From assembly GCF_029689925.1 (NCBI RefSeq), contig NZ_CP121445.1:4510501-4574500 (forward strand): DNA of 64,000 bases, given 5' to 3'. Source of the stretch: Anaerocolumna sp. AGMB13025. Its GTDB lineage: Bacteria; Bacillota; Clostridia; Lachnospirales; Lachnospiraceae. The notes beneath the pieces were generated by a model that did no database searches, was not told the origin of the DNA, and was given only the letters and a program-made list of their open reading frames with translations. The translations under genes and the position numbers were made by a program. Of this stretch, positions 1 through 8,492 are shown piece by piece (positions within the stretch are counted from its first letter, which is position 1; every line of letters starts with the position of its first letter).

Positions 1-72
1 CGTTTCTTTTATATTTCATTAACCTTCATAAATATAATGGGCAGTTCGCCTTTGGTGACTAATGCGTAGCGT

Positions 73-546
73 TTACCCTCTATTTTCCACATAATTTTTA
101 AAATATGAAATAAATGGATTATAATAGTGTTGCATTTCTTTGATTTCAGAAATGAATTCTTTATATACTTTCTTGCTTTGTAATTTCTCCACCTTATTTG
201 AAAATTCTGTATCTTCATAATCATTTAACATAGAAAAAAAGTAACTACAATCTACCTTAGCATCATTACCATCAGTATATTTACCTGCATTTTCTAAAAA
301 TGTCGCCCATGAAATTTCATCTCTCTCGTATCTTATAAAAAAGCACGCCACAAATAAATCATTATTTCTGCTAAACTGTTCAAAAGGCTCAGAATATGCA
401 TATTCATTTACAATACGAACGGCATCAGGAATATACTTAGTGGTAGCGAGTTCAATTATCCAAAATGGTGGTTCATTATACTGGTCTATTATTTCTTCGC
501 ACCATAAATCATAATGTTTATACCAAATCAACCTCGATTCTAACAT
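73..546 (-). CDS. Hypothetical protein, possibly N-terminally truncated
   Basis: A 157-residue acidic and aromatic-rich protein with no signal peptide or membrane segment. I do not recognise the family with certainty. The reading frame stays open for about 13 codons upstream of the ATG (to about 585), and the ATG has only a poor, too-close AGGA in front of it. The gene begins almost directly behind the hairpin at 594-651, so it may be the C-terminal part of a longer gene whose 5' end was lost. The coding character (balanced charged and aromatic residues, no low complexity) supports a real or recently real gene. Confidence 0.55.
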   Translation of the reverse strand: MLESRLIWYKHYDLWCEEIIDQYNEPPFWIIELATTKYIPDAVRIVNEYAYSEPFEQFSRNNDLFVACFFIRYERDEISWATFLENAGKYTDGNDAKVDCSYFFSMLNDYEDTEFSNKVEKLQSKKVYKEFISEIKEMQHYYNPFISYFKNYVENRG

Positions 547-593
547 TAGTCCTATCTTATGTGCAAAATCTCCCCTATCTTTACAAATTCAAA

Positions 594-651
594 TTGAACA
601 AAATCGCTGCGCGATGGCTGAACTAGGCTATGGTGCAGCGATTTTGTTCAA
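594..651 (-). terminator. Hairpin downstream of the GNAT gene
   Basis: Perfect 17-bp inverted repeat (TTGAACAAAATCGCTGC and its complement) around a 24-nt loop. It starts 2 bp after the stop codon of the minus-strand acetyltransferase gene and is followed by a T-rich stretch on that strand, so it probably ends that transcript. Confidence 0.7.
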
Positions 652-652
652 T

Positions 653-1216
653 CTAAGTTTGCAATGTCTTACGATATGTGTAAACCTCGACATCGACAAT
701 ATCTTGTCCACCCCAATTTTTCTCCTCCATAAAATAATTTTCTTTTTGAAATCCATTTCTTAATAAAGCTTTAGAAGAATAAATATTATTGGGCATAACA
801 AATGCTTGAATGTTTTTAATTCCAATCTCGTCTGATAAATATTTTGTTAGCAGGTCTACTATATTAGTTGCTATTCCTTGATGCCAGTACAATTCATTTA
901 TTCTATAACCAATCGTAATCTTCTCATCCCTTTTCTTATAGTTAAACATCTCAGCCATTCCTATAAGTTTATCTGGATTATTACACAGATAAACACCTGC
1001 AATAATACATTTTTTCTTATCAAAATCTCTGTTGCCAAGATTCCTAATGGCTGCTAACAGATTCCCTTTGCTCTTTTTATATAAGAAAAGCGGAATATAT
1101 TTATAAACATTATCGTTGTTTGTAATTTCAAAAAGATTATCCAGGTCATCTTCTATCATTTTTTTAACGATAATTTTTTCATTATAAATGTGCGGAAATT
1201 GTTCATAGAGTTCCAT
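653..1216 (-). CDS. GNAT family N-acetyltransferase (RimJ/RimL type)
   Basis: 187 residues, the usual length of RimJ/RimL-like acetyltransferases that transfer acetyl groups from acetyl-CoA to protein N-termini or small amines. The N-terminal 'MIEDDLDNLFEI' stretch and the central 'KLIGMAEMFNYKKRDEKITIGYRI' region match the family beta-strand pattern. The 'YWHQGIAT' segment is the acetyl-CoA binding (Q/R-x-x-G-x-A/G) motif, and 'SSKALLRNGFQKE' is the terminal motif. The ATG follows GAAAGAATGGATAACT. The substrate cannot be told. It stands alone, with a terminator hairpin directly behind it. Confidence 0.85.
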   Translation of the reverse strand: MELYEQFPHIYNEKIIVKKMIEDDLDNLFEITNNDNVYKYIPLFLYKKSKGNLLAAIRNLGNRDFDKKKCIIAGVYLCNNPDKLIGMAEMFNYKKRDEKITIGYRINELYWHQGIATNIVDLLTKYLSDEIGIKNIQAFVMPNNIYSSKALLRNGFQKENYFMEEKNWGGQDIVDVEVYTYRKTLQT

Positions 1217-1292
1217 AGTTATCCATTCTTTCTATTTACATAGTGCTAATAAATATTTCACGACAATTAATACTTATTTTGCGAACATCTAT

Positions 1293-2144
1293 TTACCCAT
1301 ATAGTTTTTGCAGAATAGCCTTTATTCTTTCTGTACAATCAACTTTTCTGTATTCGGCTTTTTTCCAGGAATCCGAGAGAGGAAAGTAGACATTATCATT
1401 TGCCTTTGCTCCTAAATCCCATTGACCGTTTTCATCTTTGTTGTTTTCTAGCCAGTCCACAACAAAACTTAGTTTTTCTTTTGCAAATTTATATCCAGCT
1501 AAGATTTCAATCGCTGATAAATACCAGCTTGTCTCTTTGGATGCAAAAACATTAGGTAATTTATCTAAAGGTTTATTATAAACATAATAAATTCCATTCG
1601 CTTTTGCGATTATGTAATCTAACAACTGATTTTCTGTTTTTTCCGATAAGGCATCTTGAAGTAAATGAATATGATAAAAATCCGAGAAATCAAGTTCTCT
1701 TGCACCTTTTGGTTTTGAAGAAAATTCGTATATATATGCGTCCAGATAGGCTTCCTCATTATACATCCCATTCTCAAATGCTTTATCAATAACATTTGAC
1801 CACCGTTTAGAGAATTTTAATGCCAGTTCATTGTCAGGCTCGAATATTCTCACCCATGTAGATAACATAAGTTGAGTAAACAACTCCCAATTATGTGTCT
1901 TTTCCCAATAATTATCTATATTCCTTTCACCACCCAAACATAATGTCATACAGTCGACAGCTTTCCGAATCGGAGTATCATTTATGGTAAATCCTAAGAG
2001 CTTTAATCGGCGTAAAGCCTGCTCTGTGGTTAATGGATATCTTTTATTGGGTTGAGATAATGAATGAAATACCTGACCCCAGGTTCCATCATCATTTTGA
2101 AGATCAATAATTTTTTGGGCTAATTCACCATTTTTATAATTCAT
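1293..2144 (-). CDS. Terpenoid-cyclase/prenyltransferase-fold protein
   Basis: About 283 residues. Two QW-like repeats are visible, 'NDDGTWGQ' near the N-terminus and 'DENGQWDLG' near the C-terminus. They fit the alpha/alpha-toroid fold of prenyltransferase and squalene-oxidase repeat proteins. Enzymes of that fold are much longer (over 600 residues), so this small single-toroid protein probably has another role. No catalytic DXDD motif is visible. An ATG 21 bp upstream is in frame, but GGGAG lies seven bases before the ATG at 2144, so the later start is preferred. No operon partner is evident. Function unknown. Confidence 0.7.
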   Translation of the reverse strand: MNYKNGELAQKIIDLQNDDGTWGQVFHSLSQPNKRYPLTTEQALRRLKLLGFTINDTPIRKAVDCMTLCLGGERNIDNYWEKTHNWELFTQLMLSTWVRIFEPDNELALKFSKRWSNVIDKAFENGMYNEEAYLDAYIYEFSSKPKGARELDFSDFYHIHLLQDALSEKTENQLLDYIIAKANGIYYVYNKPLDKLPNVFASKETSWYLSAIEILAGYKFAKEKLSFVVDWLENNKDENGQWDLGAKANDNVYFPLSDSWKKAEYRKVDCTERIKAILQKLYG

Positions 2145-2338
2145 CTTAATACTCCCATCATACACAGTTATAATATCTTTGCCGCAAATTCCTGCCTAAC
2201 TAGCTATAAGGATACGGTTTATTTCATTTTGAAAATGGTTGCTATATAAATATAATGGGAAGTATATTTATTTCGCAGTAGACGATTGCAAGTTAAAATT
2301 ACTTTTAAATACTCTTCACACTGTTTGATAGAATTTTA

Positions 2339-3013
2339 TTATATTCTTTCACAATATATTTCCGTTACTCTATTACAACTTAGCAGCCCGTCCACACTAT
2401 CTCGGTCAAATGCTGCGTTTATTGCTGCAATATGTGCGTCATATCTGGGGTCGGTAGCTAGTGGATATCCTTCCTGTGATGCGATGTAGGCAAGCCACTT
2501 CTCCCTTGTATACTCCATAGGGTTGGGAAATTCCCAAGTCGTCGGATTTGTGAAGAAAGCATCTGTAGTCTTTTTACTTAAGTGTATCATCTCTCCACCG
2601 GGGGTTAGATTGTAAATTGCCATGACTAATCCACCGGGTTTAACGACACGGCAACATTCTGTGCGGAACGCATTCAGATTAAACCAGTGTAGTGCATGAG
2701 CAACAGTGAGAATATCAATACTATGATCAGGGAGTGTTGTGGTTTCCGCAGTGCCATTAATAATCTTTACATTTGAAAAAGGTGCTAACGTAATGGTAAG
2801 TTGCTTACGCATATCTTCATTGGGTTCAACGGCAAACACAGTGTATTCGTGTTCTGCCAGTTCTACTGTTAATTTTCCTGTCCCTGCTCCAACATCTGCG
2901 AATACCGCATCTTTTGGCGCAAGCCCGACGATTGTGTCTATAGCCGCCTTGGGGTAACCCGGACGTCCTTTGGCATAGTCTTCCGCCTTGCCAGTAAAAT
3001 TTTCTATACTCAT
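2339..3013 (-). CDS. Class I SAM-dependent methyltransferase
   Basis: 224 residues with a Rossmann methyltransferase core. Motif I is 'VFADVGAGTGKLTVELA' (residues about 37-53), the acidic ribose-binding residue follows in 'FAVEPNEDMRKQL', and later motifs are 'SIDILTVAHALHWF' and 'CRVVKPGG'. This is the UbiE/YcgJ-like group; the target is unknown. The start codon overlaps the end of the truncated phosphotransferase gene by 4 bp. That junction is probably secondary, created when the phosphotransferase lost its 3' half. The protein itself looks complete. Confidence 0.85.
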   Translation of the reverse strand: MSIENFTGKAEDYAKGRPGYPKAAIDTIVGLAPKDAVFADVGAGTGKLTVELAEHEYTVFAVEPNEDMRKQLTITLAPFSNVKIINGTAETTTLPDHSIDILTVAHALHWFNLNAFRTECCRVVKPGGLVMAIYNLTPGGEMIHLSKKTTDAFFTNPTTWEFPNPMEYTREKWLAYIASQEGYPLATDPRYDAHIAAINAAFDRDSVDGLLSCNRVTEIYCERI

Positions 3014-3429
3014 TTACTTTCTCCTCCCAACTCAGACCAATCAGAAATACCATCTTTTGCCTGAACTCCATGTATCTTTTTAAGAATTTTACCTGATTCT
3101 AAACCCATCTGATATTGTTCTTTCGCAGATAACGTACCTAAGATAGATTCTACTTCGACTCCCTCGATCCAGCTCAGCAGCGTGTACACAGATTTCCCAT
3201 TATCACAAATCCCAAAATCAATGGGGGAAGGCATCGGCACATTACACGCAGACATTTCTTTCATTACTTCATACTCAGTCTTTTTCTTTAAATACTCCGA
3301 AGAATCAGCAATACGTAATAATAGATGTTTTCCTTCCGTTGTTTCAATATAATATTTTTTATCTCCTGACATACCCTTCGTAATCGGCTCTATTTTAGAA
3401 AACGTATCATATATCGGAATATCTATCAT
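3010..3429 (-). pseudogene. Aminoglycoside phosphotransferase family, truncated
   Basis: 139 residues corresponding to the N-terminal lobe of an APH/choline-kinase-fold phosphotransferase: a nucleotide-binding beta-sheet with 'GDKKYYIETTEGKHLLLRI', the hinge 'YTLLSWIEGVEVE', and the helix 'MGLESGKILKKIHG'. Full-length members have about 260-310 residues. The Brenner motif HxDxxxxN and the metal-binding DxD are absent because the frame stops right after 'ISDWSE', where the catalytic lobe should begin. It retains a good ribosome site (GGAGGAGTAGAATT before ATG). Without the catalytic lobe it cannot phosphorylate substrate. I read it as a gene disrupted by a deletion that fused its end to the methyltransferase. 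Confidence 0.75.
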
Positions 3430-3513
3430 AATTCTACTCCTCCCATATTTGGTTATAGTTCATTCAGCAACAATATGCTTGAGATTTCCTTTCTGGTGTA
3501 GCCATTTTCCATA

Positions 3514-3723
3514 TCAGTCCTCATTCTTTTCATCATTAACTTTTTTTAACTCAAAGCAGGTTGCCTCCAATAGCAAGATAAGTCTGTCATTATTTACGAC
3601 AAAAAAAGTTGCGGGTATACTACCACCATGATTTTTAGACGTAAGATATACTCCTAACGATTTCACTTCATCATTTATATTTAAACCTTGTAAATCTATT
3701 TTCCATAGTCTATAAAAAGAGGT
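3514..3723 (-). pseudogene. Probable gene remnant (C-terminal coding fragment)
   Basis: Read on the minus strand, this interval holds an open frame without a credible start. It encodes 'RLWKIDLQGLNINDE' and continues through 'GGSIPATFFVVNNDRLIL' to a stop at 3514. The residue composition looks protein-like, but no ribosome site or start codon is present and the frame enters directly from the racemase stop region. It may be the tail of a lost gene. The family is not recognised. Confidence 0.3.
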
Positions 3724-3746
3724 GCTATTATAACAGCTTTGATATC

Positions 3747-4442
3747 TCAGTCATTCCTAATGGCATATTCAGCAGCAGCTCTAGCGTGTATAAGTGCTGT
3801 ATCATACACAGGCAAGGCGCTGTCTTCTTGCTTAACGAGTAATCCGATCTCTGTACATCCAAGAATGACCCCCTCTGCTCCCTGTTGTTTCAGTTTAGTT
3901 ATGACTTTACTAAAATATTTACGAGACGAATCCTTAATTTCTCCGATGATCAATTCTTTATTGATGATTTTATGAATATTATCTATCTCTTCTGCGTTGG
4001 GAATTATTACTTTGATTCCGCGTTTAATAAGTACATCTTTATAGAAATCTTTCTCCATCGTAAAGCGAGTCCCCAATAAGGCCACCGATTTTATATCATC
4101 CTCCAATAACTTATCCGCAGTTACTTCGGCAATATGCAAAAATGGTATATGAATTACTTTTTGTATCCTTGGCGCTACAATGTGCATTGTGTTAGTTGCA
4201 AGAATAATAAAATCAGCACCTGCGTTTTGAAGAGTTAACGCTGCTTCACTTAGAATATCACCTGCACGTTCCCAGTCGCCATTTTTATGTACTTCCTTAA
4301 TTTCTTGGTACTGAACATTGTATAAGATACATTTAGCACTGAAATATTCACCTATCTTTTTATTTGTGTATCTATTTAACTCAAGATAATAAGTAGCTGT
4401 CGATTCCCAACTCATTCCACCAATAACTCCAATCGTTTTCAT
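3747..4442 (-). CDS. Aspartate/glutamate racemase family protein
   Basis: 231 residues, full length for PLP-independent amino-acid racemases of the RacX/YgeA group, which invert the alpha-carbon of aspartate, glutamate or broader substrates. Visible motifs are 'IGVIGGMSWEST' at the N-terminus, 'ATNTMH' at residues 82-87 and 'GVILGCTEIGLL' around Cys196. The first catalytic position is Thr83 rather than Cys. This also occurs in the L-specific YgeA-type racemase of pathogenic E. coli and is not a sign of decay. A strong ribosome site (GGAGGAAGCCTT) precedes the ATG. Substrate specificity is unknown. Confidence 0.85.
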   Translation of the reverse strand: MKTIGVIGGMSWESTATYYLELNRYTNKKIGEYFSAKCILYNVQYQEIKEVHKNGDWERAGDILSEAALTLQNAGADFIILATNTMHIVAPRIQKVIHIPFLHIAEVTADKLLEDDIKSVALLGTRFTMEKDFYKDVLIKRGIKVIIPNAEEIDNIHKIINKELIIGEIKDSSRKYFSKVITKLKQQGAEGVILGCTEIGLLVKQEDSALPVYDTALIHARAAAEYAIRND

Positions 4443-5056
4443 AAGGCTTCCTCCATTTTTATAATTCTAGCATGATACTATTTTTTGCTCAGTTAATGTA
4501 GCTAACCAAGTCAAAAAGCTAATCTGCTATTGCAAAATGCGTTAACCTTTAAAATAGAATCTCAAACTTTTACTGAAAAAAGATCATAAGTTTTCAATTC
4601 CTCTACAAATGGCTTTAATAACTTCGCATTATTGCTAAAATATGTAATTCTAATATACCATTTTATGGATAGTATTACAAATTGTATTTAATTAGATTAT
4701 TATTAGACATCTCATTGTGTTTATCCCCATAGAAAAAAACTACAATTAGCTATATGTATATTGATGCAAAAATGAAGCTGCGCGCTAATTTTTTTAGTGC
4801 GGCAGCCCCGTCCTTTAACTACCTTCAATTAGGGATTTATAACAGAAAACGAACTATATCAGGAGCTTCTTTTATCATAGATAGATATCCAGTTTTTAGC
4901 TCAGTGTTTTGATTTATATAACCCTGCATACAGGTAAATAGCAGCATTCTTCGATAGTTTATGTCAGTAAGCGCCAGCCTTGCAATCATGTGCTCTTGTT
5001 GCATATGGCTTTTTATTTCATAGGGAATTCGTATGATTTTCAACAAAACAAAAAAC
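4443..5056. other. Intergenic stretch without a convincing gene
   Basis: About 600 bp between the racemase and the ABC permease. It holds the hairpin repeat at 4766-4819. A 73-codon minus-strand frame (4837-5058) is also present, but its ATG lies inside the terminator of the ABC operon and it has no ribosome site, so I do not call it. Confidence 0.6.
4766..4819 (-). repeat. Terminator-like hairpin repeat, copy 1
   Basis: On the minus strand this reads GGGGCTGCCGCACTAA, a short loop, TTAGCGCGCAGC, then a T-rich tail, giving a stem-loop with T-run. Almost the same sequence recurs at 17057-17108, so it belongs to a small family of repeated terminator-like hairpins. Confidence 0.65.
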
Positions 5057-5091
5057 ACCGGATACGACCTATTAGGACAGCCGTATCCGGT
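5057..5091 (-). terminator. Rho-independent terminator of the ABC transporter operon
   Basis: Perfect 10-bp stem (ACCGGATACG and its complement), followed on the minus strand by a run of T. It lies about 30 bp after the permease stop codon. Confidence 0.85.
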
Positions 5092-5118
5092 ATATCTGCA
5101 TTAAATTTAAATTTAGTT

Positions 5119-7524
5119 TTATATTTCCTGTATCATTTCCCAAGGTACAATCTTACGAATTCTGATCGAACACAATACGGTGATCAGGGAAGCCCACATA
5201 ACAATTCCGGCTATAATTCCAACCATATAAACGATACTGATATTCATACTGCATTTTTTAATGCCAAAGGCACTAAGACACAGGATAAAAGACGGACTCA
5301 CTCCAAACCATGCCACTACACAGCCTATGACTGTCCCAAGGAATACCACCGGAATATAACTCATTACGGTCTGCATTATCAACTGTCCTGTTGTAAATCC
5401 CATTGCTTTATATATCCCCTGCTGCTTCCTGTCACGGACCAGTTGTATTTTAATTAATAAAAACATAACCAGAGCAATTACCAGAATAACAACCGTCAGC
5501 ATTACCACACATAGAATATTCATTACTGCAGTAATCGAGTCCATTGAAGCAGATATATAATCCTGATAATTTGTTACCATAACCTCTTCACCGGTTAACT
5601 TTTCTTTTAAATCTGTTATTAATGAATCTATATTAGCATTGTTTTCCGTGTAAATATATAAGCTGGATAGTATACTATGTGGATTTAACCGCTGTATGCC
5701 TTCTTTTGTAAGCATAGCTTTCCTGCCCAAATGACTAATCCCTTGGCTTTGGCCAACCAATAGATAATCTTTACGTTCTCCGTTCATTTCCAGATAAACA
5801 ATATCACCGATCGAGATACCCAGTTTATTAGACATTACCGTCGACAGCATGATTTCATTATCATATTTTGGTCTTCTTCCCTCTACCACATTATCAACTC
5901 TAAGATTATCCGTATTCTCATAAACATCAAAGTTTACAGTAACCTCCTTATCACCTTTTTTGCAGATAATGTCATCTGACGTATATTGAAGGATTTGCTT
6001 TATACCCTTTACCGATGCAGCCTTCTGCTTTACTTCTTTGACTGCATCCTCTAAGGTATTTGCATCTTTATTAACCAGATCAACCGTGATATCCGGTACT
6101 TCAAAGCCTGCTATTTCTATCAGTTTATTCTCCTTAAGAGCAAGGTTCTGATAAATACTGACCGCTTCATTGGCACAAAATGTAAGCACGATAATAATAA
6201 AACATACGGCTATATTTTTCTTTTTGTTATAGAATAAACTCTTAAGTCCAAGTGCAAAATCAATAGGTATAGCCGCTGCTTCCAGCTGCATTTGGTTTTT
6301 TCTGAAATTATGTGTATTTACTCCATTACGTAACGCATCAAGAGGCGTAATTTTCTTAAACTTCCTTGAGCATACTAAACTCGCAATAAGTATCAGAAGT
6401 ACTGTAATTGCAATGCTTAAGAAACCACTTAGAACATCAGCCCCCATACTCCAGCGCAATCCGATGGATGAGGATAAAATTCCGCCGATGAGTTTAGACG
6501 AACAACTAGCACCTAATAAACCGGCACAAATTCCAAATGCACTGATAATCATGAATTCCATTACAGTTGCCCCAATCATCTGCCGTCCGGTATAACCAGA
6601 GGCTTCCAGTATACCTATGTTTTTCATATTCATTTCTATGGAATTGCTGATGTTAAAATGAACAATGACCACTGATATTAATATCAGTAAGATTGCGAAT
6701 ACCGTCAATACAGCCATAAAAATATTAGCAGTAATACTAGCACCGTATTTCATGGAATTATAATTTCCAGACCAGTTAATTAAATTCTGAAAATTCGGAA
6801 TTGCTTCATTCAACTCCTGATTCAAATTTTCCTCGAATTTTTCCGTATCACTGCCTTCTTTTAAGTCTGCACGATAGAACCTACCGGCATTTTCGAAATC
6901 TGAGGAAAATGTATTAAAATATTGCGAGGAAATGAAGCATTTTTCTATTGATATATTCGTTGGTGTGGAAAACATGACATCTTCCGTAAACCCGTATATC
7001 TCAAAGGAATAGGTCTGGTTGTTATATACCAGTTTTATAATATCCCCGGTTTTATATCCCATTCCCACCTTCATATAATAAGGCAGAATTATGGAATCTT
7101 CTTTCCACTCCTTTCCTTGATCCATTAACTCAATGGTAGCAAGTTTTCTATCGGTATCCTTATTAAGAAAAATATAATCCAACTGATCTGCATCCTTTTC
7201 TGAGTCCCTGCCGTTATAAAATTTCGTACCGGATGCATAAATGGCTTTTTCACTTTCCAGATAAGCAGTCTCTTTCTTACCTTTAATAATGTCATTTATT
7301 TCTTTTGTAGAGGTACTGGTTGTAAATAAGAAATAATCTGCTCCATTGGTAGCTGCATTCCTATTATCTATTACCTCTCCCAGATTGGAGAGTACAGAGA
7401 TTCCGGTATATAAAAGAAGGACCGCTAATGCTATCAGAAGAAATAATATAAATGCATTGCCTTTTTTCTTCTTAATATTGTCCTTAGCAATTAATAAGAG
7501 TCCCATTCTACCACCCCATTTCAA
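5119..7524 (-). CDS. ABC transporter permease, MacB/FtsX type
   Basis: 801 residues with an N-terminal membrane helix, a large extracellular domain (about residues 40-270), a first FtsX core of three helices (about 270-385), a second helix plus extracellular domain (about 435-665), and a second FtsX core at the C-terminus. This is the doubled-FtsX layout of MacB-like and antimicrobial-peptide or lipoprotein ABC permeases in Firmicutes. The start overlaps the 3' end of the ATPase gene by 17 bp, so the two are translationally coupled. With the neighbouring sensor kinase and regulator it forms a classic stress-responsive transporter module. The substrate is unknown; a cell-envelope-active compound is plausible. 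Confidence 0.88.
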   Translation of the reverse strand: MKWGGRMGLLLIAKDNIKKKKGNAFILFLLIALAVLLLYTGISVLSNLGEVIDNRNAATNGADYFLFTTSTSTKEINDIIKGKKETAYLESEKAIYASGTKFYNGRDSEKDADQLDYIFLNKDTDRKLATIELMDQGKEWKEDSIILPYYMKVGMGYKTGDIIKLVYNNQTYSFEIYGFTEDVMFSTPTNISIEKCFISSQYFNTFSSDFENAGRFYRADLKEGSDTEKFEENLNQELNEAIPNFQNLINWSGNYNSMKYGASITANIFMAVLTVFAILLILISVVIVHFNISNSIEMNMKNIGILEASGYTGRQMIGATVMEFMIISAFGICAGLLGASCSSKLIGGILSSSIGLRWSMGADVLSGFLSIAITVLLILIASLVCSRKFKKITPLDALRNGVNTHNFRKNQMQLEAAAIPIDFALGLKSLFYNKKKNIAVCFIIIVLTFCANEAVSIYQNLALKENKLIEIAGFEVPDITVDLVNKDANTLEDAVKEVKQKAASVKGIKQILQYTSDDIICKKGDKEVTVNFDVYENTDNLRVDNVVEGRRPKYDNEIMLSTVMSNKLGISIGDIVYLEMNGERKDYLLVGQSQGISHLGRKAMLTKEGIQRLNPHSILSSLYIYTENNANIDSLITDLKEKLTGEEVMVTNYQDYISASMDSITAVMNILCVVMLTVVILVIALVMFLLIKIQLVRDRKQQGIYKAMGFTTGQLIMQTVMSYIPVVFLGTVIGCVVAWFGVSPSFILCLSAFGIKKCSMNISIVYMVGIIAGIVMWASLITVLCSIRIRKIVPWEMIQEI

Positions 7525-8263
7525 TTAAGAAACTACGCAATTTCTCATGCCTATTTTCATCTTCTGAAACATAGTTTCCAAGGTCGGCCTCATCCAGAAT
7601 AACTCCGTCTTTTAAGTACAGAACACGGTTTCCACGTCTGGCTGCTTTCATATCATGGGTAACCATAATAATGGTCTGCCCTGATTCATTAAGACCCGTA
7701 AGTATATCCAGAACATTAGCCGTATTGGTAGAATTTAATGCTCCTGTGGGTTCATCAGCAAAGAGAATCGTGGGATTATTTATAATGCCCCTTACCAGTG
7801 CTACTCTTTGAGCTTCTCCGCCGGAAAGCTGGGTCGGATATTTATTATAAACTTCTTCTGTCAAGCCGGACCTATTTAACAGCTCCTTCGCTCTTTCTGC
7901 AATTGCCCTCCTGTCTTTACTCACTAATAAGCCGTTTACCATAATATTATCCATAACACTCATGGTATCATTTAAGAAATTCTGCTGGAATACGAAGCCG
8001 CAATTCTTTCTGCGGAATACAGCCAGCTTATCATTGGAATATCTCGATATTTCCTCGCCATTCACACCTACACTTCCTAACGTCGGACGGTCCATTCCGG
8101 ATAAGGCATATAGTAAGGTGCTTTTACCCGAACCGGAATTCCCCATAATAACCGCAAAATCTCCGGGATGGATGGAAATATTCAAATTCTTTAATACATG
8201 CTGCTGGACACGGTCATTTGAAAAAGTTTTACATAAATCTTTTGCTATCAGTACACTTTCCAT
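7508..8263 (-). CDS. ABC transporter ATP-binding protein (MacB/LolD type)
   Basis: About 251 residues from the ATG at 8263. AGAGGT stands seven bases upstream, so this start is preferred to the longer in-frame GTG that begins inside the structured element. Walker A is 'GNSGSGKSTLL', the Q-loop is 'FVFQQNFL', the signature 'LSGGEAQRVALVRG', Walker B 'ILFADEPTGALNS' and the H-loop 'MVTHD'. It energises the doubled-FtsX permease encoded directly downstream. The leader contains structured-element copy A and the TTAAG operator repeats. Confidence 0.92.
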   Translation of the reverse strand: MESVLIAKDLCKTFSNDRVQQHVLKNLNISIHPGDFAVIMGNSGSGKSTLLYALSGMDRPTLGSVGVNGEEISRYSNDKLAVFRRKNCGFVFQQNFLNDTMSVMDNIMVNGLLVSKDRRAIAERAKELLNRSGLTEEVYNKYPTQLSGGEAQRVALVRGIINNPTILFADEPTGALNSTNTANVLDILTGLNESGQTIIMVTHDMKAARRGNRVLYLKDGVILDEADLGNYVSEDENRHEKLRSFLIEMGW

Positions 8264-8292
8264 CAATACTACCTCTTGTAACCACAGATTAG

Positions 8293-8350
8293 ACTGCGGT
8301 ATTGCCACGAATATAATGAGTGAAAGAATTAACTAGTGGCTACCTTTCTT
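8293..8350 (-). repeat. Pseudoknot-type leader element, copy A
   Basis: It shares with the copies near 32.45 and 54.41 kb the ordered blocks ATTCTTTC, GTGGCARTAYYGCA and a flanking GCCAC that pairs with GTGGC (8304-8308 with 8336-8340). It lies in the leader of the ABC ATPase gene. The second helix is weak in this copy. It is not a family I can name. Confidence 0.5.
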
Positions 8351-8383
8351 TCGAATATTTCTTTCACTCCTCCGGTCATCATA

Positions 8384-8420
8384 TAGAAAAAATAAAGCCA
8401 TGATTTTCTCAACCATGACT
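8384..8420 (-). terminator. Terminator downstream of the histidine kinase gene
   Basis: On the minus strand AGTCATGGT pairs with ATCATGGCT (7 of 9 bases plus wobble) across a 7-nt loop, followed by TTATTTTTTCT. It lies about 75 bp after the kinase stop and separates the regulator operon from the transporter operon. Confidence 0.6.
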
Positions 8421-8422
8421 TA

Positions 8423-8487
8423 ATTATAAATCGCTTTCTAAAAAAAATCTTAACCTGAATCCAGTCTAATTCTTAACCAATCCTTAA
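8423..8487 (-). promoter_or_regulatory. Predicted response-regulator operator and promoter of the ABC operon
   Basis: Three TTAAG boxes on the minus strand end at 8487, 8476 and 8453. The first two are spaced 11 bp apart and the third 23 bp further on, close to the 11-bp period of OmpR/PhoB-type binding sites. A TATAAT -10 lies at 8428-8423 with no good -35; the last box covers the -35 position, as expected for an activator-dependent promoter. I infer autoregulated control by the adjacent response regulator. Confidence 0.5.
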
Positions 8488-8492
8488 ATCTG

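Noticed and set aside
3747-4442. Loss of the first catalytic cysteine in the racemase
   Set aside because: The aligned position is Thr83 in 'ATNTMH'. Active YgeA-type racemases with Thr at this place are known, and the second Cys (196) is present.
4837-5058. 73-codon minus-strand frame
   Set aside because: Its ATG lies in the terminator hairpin of the ABC operon and there is no ribosome site. The residues look somewhat protein-like, so it could be a relic, but I cannot support it.
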